A stretch of DNA of 64,000 nucleotides from Ahaetulla prasina (lineage: Eukaryota; Chordata; Lepidosauria; Squamata; Colubridae): the NCBI RefSeq assembly GCF_028640845.1, contig NC_080539.1, positions 196,635,698 through 196,699,697 of the forward strand, in the 5' to 3' direction. A program made the translations under genes and the position numbers. Positions 49,901 through 61,301 of this stretch are shown here, in pieces (position 1 is the stretch's first letter; each line of letters opens with the position of its first letter). The notes beneath the pieces were generated by a model, which saw nothing but the letters and a program-made list of their open reading frames with translations, was not told where the DNA came from and searched no databases.

Positions 49901-52604
49901 ATCCACGGCAGTGTCTTTGCTATAAATATTGACTATATAAGGTAATACTTCAGTTTCCAGTTGTGATTTTCCATAGTTTCAGGAGGTGAGAAAGCTTAAT
50001 TGAGCTTCAATATCTGATATCTATGTTATGTTTTAGTTAAAATAATTGATAATGGGATAAATATTAATAGCAATGGTGAAAGGAAATTATTATTATTACT
50101 ATTTATTATTACAGTATTGTTATTATATTTGTTAATATATTATAATATTGTTCAAGAAGGAAAATGTCTACACATCAAAAGGTCAGCCACAATAAAATAA
50201 GATAAAATGGAGTAAGATTAAATAGATTGAGATAAAATACTGTAAGGTGATATACAATACAAAGAAATAAAATAGGTGCTAATGTATGAAACAGTTTGTA
50301 TTCTGATGAATGCATCTCCTTTAAGTGTCAGTATAAATACACAACTCTTCTCCATATCAAATCAGCAGATTATACAAAAGTTTGATGGAATCTGGATAAA
50401 ATTTTGGGTTCATTTCTTGCTTGTAAACAAGCAAGCTAAATTATAATGATATAGCTATAATACTTTGTAAGACCATATAGATAAATTTGATCTAGTGGTA
50501 CTTGATATTCTGGTTCTCTTTTCTAATACATATCAGGTACCTGAGGAAGTTTATATTGGAAGCTAGGAATTATTTCTGGAAGTAAGTTGGGGGACAGTTT
50601 ACAGTGTAGAGAAGGTAGAGGCAATGCCAGTGATATAGAATAAGAGAAGCATTATTTACCTTAACCCTTATACCCTTTCATATAAATTACATAACCAATA
50701 TTATATAAGTGTGATGACCCACAGTACAATCTCCAAGCTACAGAAATTACACAAATTCTCATGCAATATAGAAAAGAAAGGGATATATGGATTTTCATAA
50801 ACATATTGGAACTAAATATGGAAAAATATATTCTTTTAATGTACATTGCTAAAGGCTGTGACATATAACAAATCGGGTGGCTCTCCAGCTTTATTAATTC
50901 ATAAAATTATTTGCTTTATTAATTCATAAAGCAAATAAAAGAATAATAAGCTGGAAGAATATGAATGAGAAAAATCTTTGATTTCTTCGGGGAAACTTTA
51001 TGTATTGTAGAGGAAACAGCATCAGGAGTTTTATTTACAAGGAGTTATTTTTCCACATGTGGGAAGCACACGGAAGAAAAGGGAGAGAGGTACCTCGGAG
51101 TTACAGATATAATGGCAACCCCACAGACTTACAGTGGAACCTAGAGATAAAACGCTGGTATTATTATTTGTAAAGCTGAATAGTTTTAAATAGTCAATCT
51201 TTTCAGTTTGCATCCTAATTAGCATATAAAAGTATTTTGCCAATTCTTCTCTCTATCCTCTGAGGTATATACTAGGAGGGTAGCTGCATTATCTGGAAAT
51301 AATTCCAGCTTCATTAAATCCAAGGCATCAGAGGTTTCAGCAAAGCCTCTTCCGGAAGTGCTTCAGGAGCAGGAAAGCTTAGGATTTGGATGGAAAGGAT
51401 TAAGGAAAATTAGGAACTCATCAATGCTTATAGGTTTCTTTAGAGGCATGGAGCAACTTGTAGCATTTGTCAGTGATAACTGCTTACTCCTCAGGTCTCT
51501 ATGGAACTATGGGTTCCACCTCCTGTACATCTGCTGACTTCTCAACAAGGATATGGAGAAGCCTGGTGCCAGAAATCAGTGTTAAGGGACCCAAAACTAT
51601 TAAAAAAAACTTCCCAGATTTTCACTTTGCTATTATGTAAACAAGTTCTAAAGTAGTGCCCTTTGTCAAAGCACTACACGACTTTTCTGATGGGCTTTAA
51701 AATCATCAGGTTCTTAAGGTTTTTTCTCTAATATTGTCTTCTGGAAGGAACCAATAAGATTTTTAAAAACACATCCACTCACATTAAGGTCTTTCTGAAC
51801 CAGATCAGTCTAGAAATAAATAAAATATTTTTTCCTACTAAGCTCTGATCATCTGCGAAACTTGGATACATTTGTTTCATATAATGCAATTTTCCACTCC
51901 TGCCTTTATATAAGATACATAGATACCATATATGCTTTTCAAAACTTAAGAAATATTTTGTCTTGTTTTTACCTAACACACAAAGACACATTTCCTAAAC
52001 TATGAAATCTGTTGGTATACTATATTTCTTGCAACAGATGACAGAAAAGGTTGTTTCATGTTTCTTGGATAATTCATCAATATGCTGATTTTGATTTCAC
52101 TGAGAATATTTATATGATATTTCCACAACATTAGCAAGATGAGGATTAACTAGGTCATCATGGATAGAAATACATATTTGTACCAACCAAGGTGTTAGCA
52201 GTCTTTACTAGTGTTTAAAACTTCAGTTCTGTAGTACTAGAACTAGATCATACAATGTTATCCAAATTAACACAAAACAAAAACAGCCTTTATAGGGTGT
52301 AGATATGGTTAAACCAATAACATCCGTGGACAGTTGTTACTTATTAACTGATACAGATTTGAAAATTGTAGTAGGCAATTATATATTCATATCCTGCATA
52401 ACCATCTTTCCCTATCAGAACATTTCTATGTTGTGTTTAGCATTTTCTTAGTTTTCTGTATATATCAGATGAAATACAAATTACTATATGTGTAGGTGTG
52501 CAGAAAACCAGTTTAATATAGAGGATAAAGCACTGAATCATAGGGAAGAGATAAGTTTAGCATGTCTAGGATAAATGGATTCCTTTAGGCCATTAACAAC
52601 TGTA
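46986..52604. other. Long unassigned AT-rich stretch
   Basis: About 5.6 kb without a recognisable gene, exon or repeat family. Local AT simple sequence occurs at 50085-50155. Short frames lack motifs. Confidence 0.4.
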
Positions 52605-52705
52605 AGATGGGTAGACTTCAACTCCCAGAATTCCCCAGCCAGCCATGCTGAAATCGAAGTACACTCACTTTGAAGTTGCTAAGGTTGAGAAACACTGCTC
52701 TAGGT
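52605..52705. mobile_element. Decayed MITE fragment
   Basis: GTAGACTTCAACTCCCAGAATTCC and GAAGTTGCTAAGGTTGAGAAACACTGCTCTA are wording typical of a widespread squamate hAT-type MITE; the two ends are not intact. Confidence 0.5.
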
Positions 52706-52905
52706 AAAAGAGGTAACAAACAAAGAATAGTGGAGTAGGTGAGCAGATTATAACAGAACCATGAAGCAAGGTGATGAGTTAGCCTTAGAGTTGAGCTAAA
52801 GCTTACGAACCTAGCAAACCAAACAAACAACTTGAGTCCAAACTCTAGAAGGAAAGGTTCAAATGATTTCAGAGTAAAGACTACACATGACCCAAAGGTT
52901 CTGAG

Positions 52906-53199
52906 CAGTGCTGGGTTTCAATTTTTTTTACTACCAGTTCTGTGGGCGTGGCTTGGTGGGCGTGGCATGGCTTGGTGGGCATGGCAGGGGAAGGATACTG
53001 TAAAATCTCCATTCTCACTCCACTCCAGAGGAAGGTTACTGCAAAATCCCCATTTCCTCCTGATCAGCTGGGACTCAGGAGGCAGAGAATAGATGGGGGC
53101 AGGGCCAGTCAGAATTTTTACTACCAATTCTTGAAATTACTCAAAATATCTCCTACTGGTTCTCCAGAGCTGGTCAGAACCTGCTGAAACCCACCTCTG
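52906..53199. mobile_element. hAT-like MITE with perfect 8-bp target duplication
   Basis: Left end CAGTGCTGGGTTTCA and right end TGCTGAAACCCACCTCTG are inverted repeats. GTTCTGAG occurs exactly at 52898-52905 and 53200-53207. The interior has GTGGGCGTGGC repeats and a partly duplicated GGAAGG(A/T)TACTG(T/C)AAAATC unit. It is 294 bp with no coding capacity. Confidence 0.88.
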
Positions 53200-53207
53200 G
53201 TTCTGAG

Positions 53208-54369
53208 GCAGTATTAGGCTGGGATAAAGGAGAGAAACAGAAAATCACCCTCTGAATCAAAGAAAACTTTGTGATAAGGATGGGAAACATTTTTCAGATG
53301 GAGGTCTACAATTTTAGAGAGGCTAAGGAAAAATTGGACTGGCTCAAAAAAATAATAATTTAAAGGATTCACAGCTGTGCTGTTTTATTACTATTATGAA
53401 AAGAATTAAACACCTGACCATTTAATCCATCGCTGCAGCATCATCACCGACCTGCCAAAATTATTCATTGGAAACTTTGCAAGAGGTTTGAATTTAAATG
53501 TAGCAAAAATCAAAGGGTCAATCAGGTTGAGAAGATTTTGAAAAATGAGTGAGTGGATTAAAACCTTATGGGACTTTAAAACCTAAATAAAAAGGCACCT
53601 TGTTCATAATATGCCTGGAACTGTATAATAGTCATTGAAAAGAAGAAAATCTGGGCCATCTGTATTGATATACTGGCTGATACTATGATTTAGGAAAAAA
53701 CAATTGCAAAAAATTATAAAACACCGGTACTTGCAGATCTCAACTGAATGTTTGCGGTAAAAGAAATCCACTGTTGTACCAATCATGATTGGAGCCCATG
53801 GAGCAATACCTAAAAGACTTCCTTTATATTTGGAAATTTTGAATTTATATGATTGATCACTCTAATTTTAAAACACATACAAGAAACTCCCCTGTTTGGA
53901 ACAGCCTCTATTCTCAGGTGCTACCATAATTATTAGGTCCTTGGTTAGGATTTTAATTACTAAGATTCTACCAGTCTTTAACTGTAAAGATTATTACTAT
54001 TTTTACTACTACTATTAATTGCACAAAGAATTGAATAACAAAACAAGATTATGGAAAGATTATGAAATAAATTGGCCTTTGTGGTCACAGTGGTTAACAG
54101 CATGCTAGATGCCATACCAAAAAAATGTGGACAGCACTTAGAAAATCTGCTCATTCACAAAATTTCCACCTGCCAATTACAAAAGACCACATGGTTTGGA
54201 TCTACACATATCCTAACGTATTATCTCTCTCTAGGTTCTTTAGAAGAACCTGATGCACATGAGGGACAACAACAGTTAAAGATTTGGCAACTGTGATTTC
54301 ACATTGTTGTATGAATAATAATATCCCATCTCCTTTACATGCCCGATTTGAAGCCGCATAGAAAAATAC
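53208..54369. other. Unassigned stretch
   Basis: A frame at 54072-54296 has no recognised motif but might be an upstream part of the R4-type element that follows. Nothing else is seen. Confidence 0.35.
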
Positions 54370-54815
54370 TATTTGAAACAGGATAGCTGCTCAACACTGT
54401 CCATGTATACAATCAAGACATTGCAGTGGACATTGGACTATATAAATGTGTCACCCTCACCATCAATGTGGTGGGGGGAAGATAGTGAATCTGAAGAAAT
54501 CAATATGCCCTACAGAAATAACATCAAAAGTCTGGATGAAGACGATCATTGCAAAGACCTTCAGACTTACAACATCAAGGTTAGAGTTAAAGAAGGTTAG
54601 AAGTGAATACATCACAACAGCGAAGAAGATCTTGAAGTGTAAACTCAATGAAGGAAATACCATCAAGGCAATTAATACCTGGGCAACATCAATCTTTAGA
54701 TACAGTGCTGGAATAGTAGACTGGGCTCAAGCAGAACCAAATGACTTGGAGTTAAAGATCAGAAAAATAATGACAATGAATCACGTCCTTCATCCATGCA
54801 GCAATGAATTGAACT
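54370..54815 (+). mobile_element. R4/R2-group LINE, RT C-terminal part (5' half of split copy)
   Basis: 54446-54817 encodes KKILKCKLNEGNTIKAINTW, FRYSAGIVDWAQAEPNDLEL and RKIMTMNHVLHP, the RT thumb region of R4/Dong-like and R2-like LINEs that carry a C-terminal restriction-like endonuclease. The following LYLPRK motif resumes at about 56065, after a nested insertion. Confidence 0.75.
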
Positions 54816-54905
54816 GAATTGAATTGAATATTTTATTTGGCCAAGTCTGATTAGACACACAAGGAATTTGTTTCCAGTACAGAGGCTCTCAGTGTACATG
54901 CAAAG

Positions 54906-54911
54906 CAACAC

Positions 54912-54990
<79 letters not shown>

Positions 54991-55421
54991 GTAACGGGCA
55001 GTAAAGAAGTTAAATGATAATACTAGGATCCAAGGTACTTTCTTGTGGCCTGACTATTAGTGATCCCTCTACTAAACCACCTCATTTTGACCTATCTCCT
55101 CTGTCTGGTTGAAACTGAACAGAATTAGGTGTGATACTGGAGTGCCTCTGCCCTATATCAGTGGGGACAGAAAGATTTCCCTTGTTGCAATTGTGGTGCT
55201 GATATGCAAATTACTAAATACATTGTGAAAGATTGCCTACAGCATGCGTTCTCTGGTTCCCTAGAAGATCTGCACAGAGCAATGTCAGACATAATCACCT
55301 AGGATAGTTGAATTGGACATCCAGTTAAGAGGCCACTCTTACATGGGCTGTGTATATACGTTTACTTCTCTTCTATTATGTTCTCATCATGCACATAACA
55401 ACAACAACAACAACAACAACT
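54906..55421 (+). mobile_element. LINE 3' end with CCHC-like knuckle and (AAC)n tail
   Basis: (AAT)n (54911-54957) and (AAC)n (54958-54990) lead into sequence whose plus translation reads CCNCGADMQITKYIVKDC and then SGSLEDLHRAM (about 55190-55295). This is the Cys-rich C-terminal signature of several LINE clades (RTE or Vingi/I-like). A short UTR and (AAC)n at 55396-55421 follow. The clade is unsure. Confidence 0.5.
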
Positions 55422-55835
55422 ATACACCAGATATCACAGTTGTCGAAAAGCAAAGTATACAATTTATTGATATCGCAGTACCAGGAGACGCCAGAGTCAA
55501 AGAAAAAGAACTGGAAAAAATCATGAAATATCACGACCTGGGCATTGATACTATGTGATTATGGGTGAAATATGTAACAGTGTAACCCATTGTCATCGGG
55601 GCACTTGGTACTATGTCCAAGAATTTTATAAAATACATCAAGAAATTTCAGCTTCCTACAGTAACACCAGTGGAACTGCAAAAAACTGTGCTACTCGGAA
55701 CATTGTACATTTTAAGAAGATACTTGGTTAATACCTAGGATGCTGACAGCCACCCGTATCAACTATCAGTGCCAGTCAATGATATGTGTAATACATTTTT
55801 AAATGTTCAGTTGACTGAGTTTCATGTACAATGAA

Positions 55836-55892
<57 letters not shown>
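55422..55892 (+). mobile_element. R4/R2-group LINE 3' end with restriction-like endonuclease
   Basis: 55422-55556 encodes TPDITVVEKQ and FIDIAVPGDARVKEKE, the PD...D core of the C-terminal endonuclease. After a frameshift GALGTMSKNF and LLGTLYILRRYL follow. The element ends in (AAT)n at 55836-55892. It belongs to the same group as, but is distinct from, the copy resuming at 56051. Confidence 0.7.
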
Positions 55893-55893
<1 letters not shown>

Positions 55894-56050
55894 CTACATG
55901 GGTAAATACATAGACATCAGACAGCATTGTAAGAATTAGGTGTTCAGCAGAGTGATGGCACGAAGGAAAAACCTGTCCCTGTGTCTAGTTCTTTTGGCAT
56001 GCAATGCTCTATAGCGCCATCCCATGGGGAGGAGTTGAAGCCGTTTATGT

Positions 56051-57170
56051 TTCACTGACAGACTCTACTTACCAAGGAAAATAGATGGGCGTGGAATGTT
56101 GCAAGTACACCAGATAACTGAAGAAGAAAAAAGAACACTGGAAGAATAGCTGAAGGACAGTGAAGAAGATGCATTGGAGCTGGTACTGAGTACTGGAGAG
56201 ACCAAACTGGCCTATAAAAAAAAGCAAATGAAGAATAGAAAAGAGAAAGGGCAAGGAAAATATTATATGGCCAGTACATTAAATAAAATAGCATAATAAC
56301 AGATAACAACAAATCTGCCAATAGCTAAAAGGAGGAAAGTTGAAGGAAGAGATAGAAGGGCTAACTTTGGATGCACAGGATTAAGGATTAAGAACCAATG
56401 CATACAAAACCGGAATTGAGAAGGCAGCAAGTGATAGCAAATGACACCTGTGTAAGGAAACTGAAGAAACAGTGGACTATATGGTTAACTGCTGTAAGAA
56501 GATCACACAGACTTACTACAAACAAAGGCATTAAAAAAATAGCAATAATGGTATATCAGAATATCTGCAACAAATGCCATCTGCCTGCAAGCAAGAACTG
56601 GTGGGATCACAAACTAGACAAAATAATAGAAAATGAAGAACTGTCCAAAATTACAACAGACATCCCCAAAAGACAAGCAGCTGACACATAACTCCCCAGA
56701 CTTAGTAATTATTGATGAGAAAGACAAAGAAGTCTGGATAGTGGATGTTGCAGTACCTGTTGAAAACAGAAGAGAGAGAAAAATGGAAAGTATAGCAATT
56801 GGCATTGACAAAAATAGAAGAGAAAAAAACTGGAGAAAGTCACAAAATACACAAATCTGGAAATAAGAAATAGAACAACTGTGGAAAAAGAAAACAAAGA
56901 TAATACCAACAGGAATAGACACCTTGAGTGCAATCCCGAAATATCTGGAGCATCACTTGAATACCATTGGCATTGACAAAAAACACAGTCAATTGCAGCT
57001 TTATATGGAAAAAGCTTACATCCTGCAATGATTCCCTGTAATATCATCAAACAAGAACATTTGCTTATCTCAGGTCCTTGGGAGGGACTTGTAGGTGGAT
57101 AAAAATACCAAATTCAGTCTAAACATCTAACTGACTGTGCAACAAAGCTTAATAATAATTTAGTATAGTA
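56051..57170 (+). mobile_element. R4/R2-group LINE, C-terminal region (3' half of split copy)
   Basis: Translation begins DRLYLPRKIDGRGM at about 56060 and continues through EEEKRTLEEYLKDSEEDAL. 56398-56691 encodes a Cys-containing CRK...ETVDYMVNCC-type region and NWWDHKLDKIIENEE. Next come SPDLVIIDEKDKEVW and IVDVAVP (56695-56760), the restriction-like endonuclease. Several frameshifts disable it. The 3' UTR matches the minus-strand copy at 46376. Confidence 0.78.
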
Positions 57171-58899
57171 CTCATGGAATTATTTTGCTGCTCAGAGTTG
57201 CAATTCCCAGCCAGCCATTATTTCATTATCACAAATTGCTGCTGTTGTTAGCAAAATCACGTATCATTGCCAGCCAATATTACTTATTACAACTCAGAGT
57301 GTGAAAAGCACCTCTGATGTGACTGCTTCAGCATGCTCCGTATAGAGTGTTGTAGTCAGCAACTATAGCGAACATTGCAAGAATTGTTCTTGCTACCTGA
57401 TGTTTATGGAATAAAGGAGGAAAAGAGAAAGAGAAATCAATGAATTTTCTCAGCTTATGGTCTTTTTTATGGTTTATGATTTTATGGTTTATGGTCTGCA
57501 GCTTATGGTCATAGAGGATACTAGTGGAGTATCTTCAACTAATTTCCTGGAAAAGAATAAGGAAAAACAAAAAACAAAAAAGAGCTGAACTGAGGAAGGA
57601 CCAAAAAAGAAAAACAACCCTTCCTACCAAATCAAGAAGAAAGTTGGGAAATCATCAAGAAGTTAGTTTTCCTAGTCTACTTAACAATATTGCAGATTTA
57701 GCTGCCGAAGAAATTCAGTGACAAACAATAAGGATTGCAGAATAAGCCACATTGCCATTTAAAATATTGAGTCATATTTTAACCAGCAATTATAAAACAG
57801 AACAATCTGGGAACTCAAATACTTACATAAAACATCCAGGGGTTTTGGTTTTGCCAGTGGGTATTTGTGCTATTGTTAGAAGTAATTACCCTAGCTATGA
57901 ATTTTAATGATTGTTTTAATTATGCTTTACTATTAATTTTTGTTTATAAATTGTTCTAGTGTTTTTCTAATTTATTCTAATTGTTTTTAAGACATCCAGA
58001 GTCATGTAAATGATATGGACATAATGGACATTATGTATGATGGATATGCATAATCCAATGAGTCAAGATATTTCCAGGTACAGATTCTGGAACATGCCAA
58101 AAGTTGATCAGTTTCCTAGACTGAGAGAACAGGGATGCCAGCAAGTGACTTTCAGAACAAGTTATCATGGTAGCTAAAAAAAGAGAACCAAAGTTTGGAG
58201 CAGCAGAAAGGACAATGAAGTGTCTGAGGAGAGATACTCAATGTCAAGTATGAAAGAACAGATGAAGAACATTTTTTAAAAGTTAAAAAAAAACCACCAC
58301 AGGACAATTTATAGCTAAGTTATTCAACAGTAATTTGTTCATTTTACTTGTTTGCTTCAGCTTGTATCCTGCTCCTAATCATAACGAGTGAGCAGATAAC
58401 AGCAAACCCATGCAGAGTCGAAATAAACAAAGCAATTAAAAACAACTCCACAATATATAATCATGGAAGAGATCTAATACTTTCATCTCTAATGAAAGAG
58501 AGATAGAAAGATTACTCTGAATTCCATTACAAATGGGATTATAGGATGATGGAAACATTTGTAAAGGCAAACGTATTCATGAATCAATTCTATTAAAAAG
58601 TAGGATATGACTAATATTGACAATAGGTAATACAACAATTAGCATGTAACAGACTAGTAAAATAGGAAAGGTACAGATGAAATGCATATGAAATTAATGT
58701 TGTGGGAGAAGAGGCAGTTTAAGTGTTAACTGTCTTATTATCAACAAATATGGAAAAAGATGTGTGAACTAAAGACTGAAAATATCTTTGTACATATCTA
58801 TACCAAAATAGGTAAATCAACAAACTACTGACTTTTCTCACTGTACACGAAGGAAGGAATGTCAAATGAATAAACAGATTTCAGAAAAGGCAAAGGAAA
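57171..58899. other. Unassigned stretch
   Basis: No gene or repeat family recognised. Confidence 0.4.
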
Positions 58900-59900
58900 A
58901 TGAAGTTAGATAGCTAATGTAAGATGGATAATGAAGAGATCATGATAATTTAAGAAGAAAGTTCCCTTTGCTTTGTTGACTACAGCAAAGCTTTTGATTC
59001 TGAGATTACGACAGAAAATGAAATCTGTTAAAACTATTAAGTATGCCAGAATATCTGATTGTTCTGAGGAACCTTTACAGTGATCAAGAAATATTATGTA
59101 AAATGAATTTGACAAAACAGAATAGTTCAGAATAAGAAGAGGAGTAAGATAGTGATGCATATTGTCTCCATATCTGTAAGGACTGTAAGAGTCAACAGCT
59201 GAAATAAAAACACTAGCTATCTGCGTTTGCAGGAAACACAACTCTGCTAGTACAAAGTAAGGAAGACTCAGAAAAGCTAATTAGGATAATAAAAATGAAA
59301 TGTGAAAAATGTGACTTAATGTTAAATATTACAAAGACAAAGCTAAAATCAGTCAGCATGCAGAGAGACTCACAGCAAGAAGTAAATAGTTTTCTTGTTT
59401 TAGGCTTAATGGGCAGTGTGCCAGAGATATAAAGAGATTAATACCAGAGAGTAAGGCAATGACAAAGTTAGACAAGGTGATAAGTGATAAGGCTACTTCT
59501 AAGATAGCAAAGATCAGAACAATAAAAGCAATGTCCATCCTACTTCCAAACTCCCTTTGTCTAGACAAAGGTGGTAATATATTAAAAGCTATGAAAATAA
59601 GATACTGAGAAAAAGTGCAAGGAAGAATTTCAAATTATGGATTTAGAAATGGCTGCTGAAAGTATCATGGAAGGCAAGGAGGATCAATTTAAACAAGCCT
59701 ATACTTGGCAGGATTGAGGGAAATAAAAGACAATGGATAAAGTGGATAAAAATAAATAAAGAGATTACTAAATCTCTTTAGAAAAGCTATGGAGAAAAAT
59801 AGATGGTGAAGTTGATGAAGCTGCCTGGAAAAAAATCTAATAAAGTTAGATAACTTTATTATAACTAACAAGAGCTATGGAGTATCATTAAGGTCAGATT
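58900..59900 (+). mobile_element. Decayed RTE/BovB-like LINE (RT region)
   Basis: Fragments in shifting frames match RTE-type RT: CFVDYSKAFDS near 58966, LLVQSKEDSEKLIRIIK and LMLNITKTK near 59245-59340, QEVNSFLVLGL near 59380, and IAKIRTIKAMS near 59505. A tail-like GACTTGATGGC...AACTAAGTAATTAAC occurs at 60130-60170, interrupted by the fragment at 59930. No intact frame remains. Confidence 0.6.
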
Positions 59901-59924
59901 CAGATGGTAGATATTTGTCCAAAC

Positions 59925-60010
59925 ATTTTTTATTTATTAATCACATCTATATTGCAGCCCATCTCACACGAAGTGACTCCGGGCGGCTTATAACAATGAA
60001 TGAAACACCA
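59925..60010 (-). mobile_element. L2/SINE 3'-tail fragment, minus strand
   Basis: On the minus strand TTATAAGCCGCCCGGAGTCACTTCG and then GATGGGCTGCAATATAGATG resemble the terminal stem-loop and tail of the L2-type LINE and SINE family, preceded on the plus strand by a TTTATTTATTAA tail. Confidence 0.5.
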
Positions 60011-60239
60011 ATTTAAAAATCAATTGTTATAAAAATGAGCACTTTTAATTGTTGTTTTATTTATTGCTAAAAATAAAAAGTCAAATAAAAAATGAAAAAC
60101 ACTATAAAAATGAATAAATACTTTATCAAGAGTTAGGATTGACTTGATGGCCCGCAACTAAGTAATTAACTAATGTGAATAATGAAGCTGTTAAATGAAT
60201 GGCAAGCATAAAGAGCATCTTTTTAAAGAGATATTTAGG

Positions 60240-60280
60240 CAAATAAATTTAAAAAATTATAAATATAAATATAAATATAA

Positions 60281-60335
<55 letters not shown>

Positions 60336-60338
60336 TTT
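60240..60338. repeat. (AAATAT)n / (AT)n simple repeat at PLE terminus
   Basis: AAATAT hexamers pass into (AT)n and end directly at the TTTTCTGAGG terminus of the PLE. Confidence 0.9.
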
Positions 60339-60663
60339 GTTTTCTGAGGTTTTCGCGGGTGTTTGTATGTAGGTCTTTGGTTATTCGGGTTTTCTCCTGC
60401 GTAAAATTGGAAGTGTCTTGGCGACGTTTTGACGAAGTCTCATTCGTCATCTTCAGGCTTCAGCTTCGTGCTTCTGGGAGCAATGTGTGATTGCAGCTGT
60501 TTCTTCCTTTTTAACTGCTAGTGGGGGTTTGAACTGATTGGGTGGGAGCTTGGCTGTGCTCTGATTGGATGGGGGGGGGGGTTGTGCTCTGATTGGCTGG
60601 GGGTGTGTCCAGTTTGGGTGGGGGCTTGGTTGTGCTCAGATTAGTCTGAGTTGCAGGGGGATT
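60339..60663 (-). repeat. PLE left inverted terminal repeat
   Basis: Reverse complement of 63436-63727 with small indels, including a long G run near 60571-60580. It includes a ribozyme-like core (60423-60456, minus strand) in which the GAAA of the core is AAAA, expected to inactivate it. Confidence 0.88.
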
Positions 60664-60694
60664 CAACTCCTCAGAAAACCTCAGAAAACAAATA

Positions 60695-61301
60695 TTGCAC
60701 CTCTACGGGGAGGAAATCCACCATCTGACCAGGACCTATGAAAAACTAGAAGTCCAAAGAGCTTCCATTTTATGTGACCTTGCATTCCTACGAAACTGCC
60801 GAGATCAAAATTTAATCCCCACATGCTTCCAATTGAAATTCCACTCCAAATCTGCAGCAGCCAAACACATCCTAAAAAGAACAGAATTGGCCCTAATCAG
60901 AAATGAACTTCACACAAAAAGATTCCTCCTGGATCAAATCAACAAAGATCTCCTCACACTTCACCTCAAACTCAGCAACAAGATCCACCCTGCACTTTGG
61001 GACAAATCCAAATAACTCGCCGTCTGGAGAGCCGAAACACATCCTAAAAAGAACAGAATTGGCCCTAATCAGAAATGAACTTCACACAAAAAGATTCCTC
61101 CTAGATCAAATCAACAAAGATCTCCTCACACTTCACCTCAAACTCAGCAACAAGATCCACCCTGCACTTTGGGACAAATCCAAAATAACTCACGCCTGGA
61201 GGCGAAACACAGACCACCCTCAAGACAGACACACACACCAACAAACTCAAGACTACAAGAACGCCAGAAACAAACCCCTCCACCCTCACAGCAACACATG
61301 A
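60695..61301 (+). pseudogene. PLE N-terminal coding region with 172-bp tandem duplication
   Basis: 60695-61015 encodes a Leu/Lys/Arg-rich, probably helical protein segment ending HPALWDKSK and a stop. 60863-61034 is repeated from 61035 to about 61206. The second unit has one extra A in CCAAAATAAC, so the same residues run on past WDKSK into THAWRRNTD. The duplication and the 1-nt difference separate the N-terminal segment from the RT frame. Confidence 0.75.

Larger units (their letters stand above)
54816..56050 (-). mobile_element. CR1-group LINE 3' end, minus strand, itself interrupted
   Basis: The plus-strand sequence at 54836-54900 is the reverse complement of the shared CACTTGGCCAATAAA / ACACTGAGAGC 3' end of the copies at 3590 and 43011. 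It has an (AATTG)n tail at 54816-54838 instead of ATTCT. The upstream part resumes at 55893-56050 (reverse complement of TTTCAACTCCTCCC ... AGCACT...CCATCACTCTGCT). The block 54906-55892 is inserted between them. Confidence 0.78.

Noticed and set aside
54072..54296. 74-codon frame upstream of the R4-type RT as an additional LINE domain
   Set aside because: No motif could be tied to R4/R2 proteins; left as unassigned.
56614..57050. Phe/Leu-rich minus-strand frames resembling membrane proteins (also 44576-44818)
   Set aside because: Antisense to A-rich LINE or simple sequence; hydrophobic runs come from T-rich codons.
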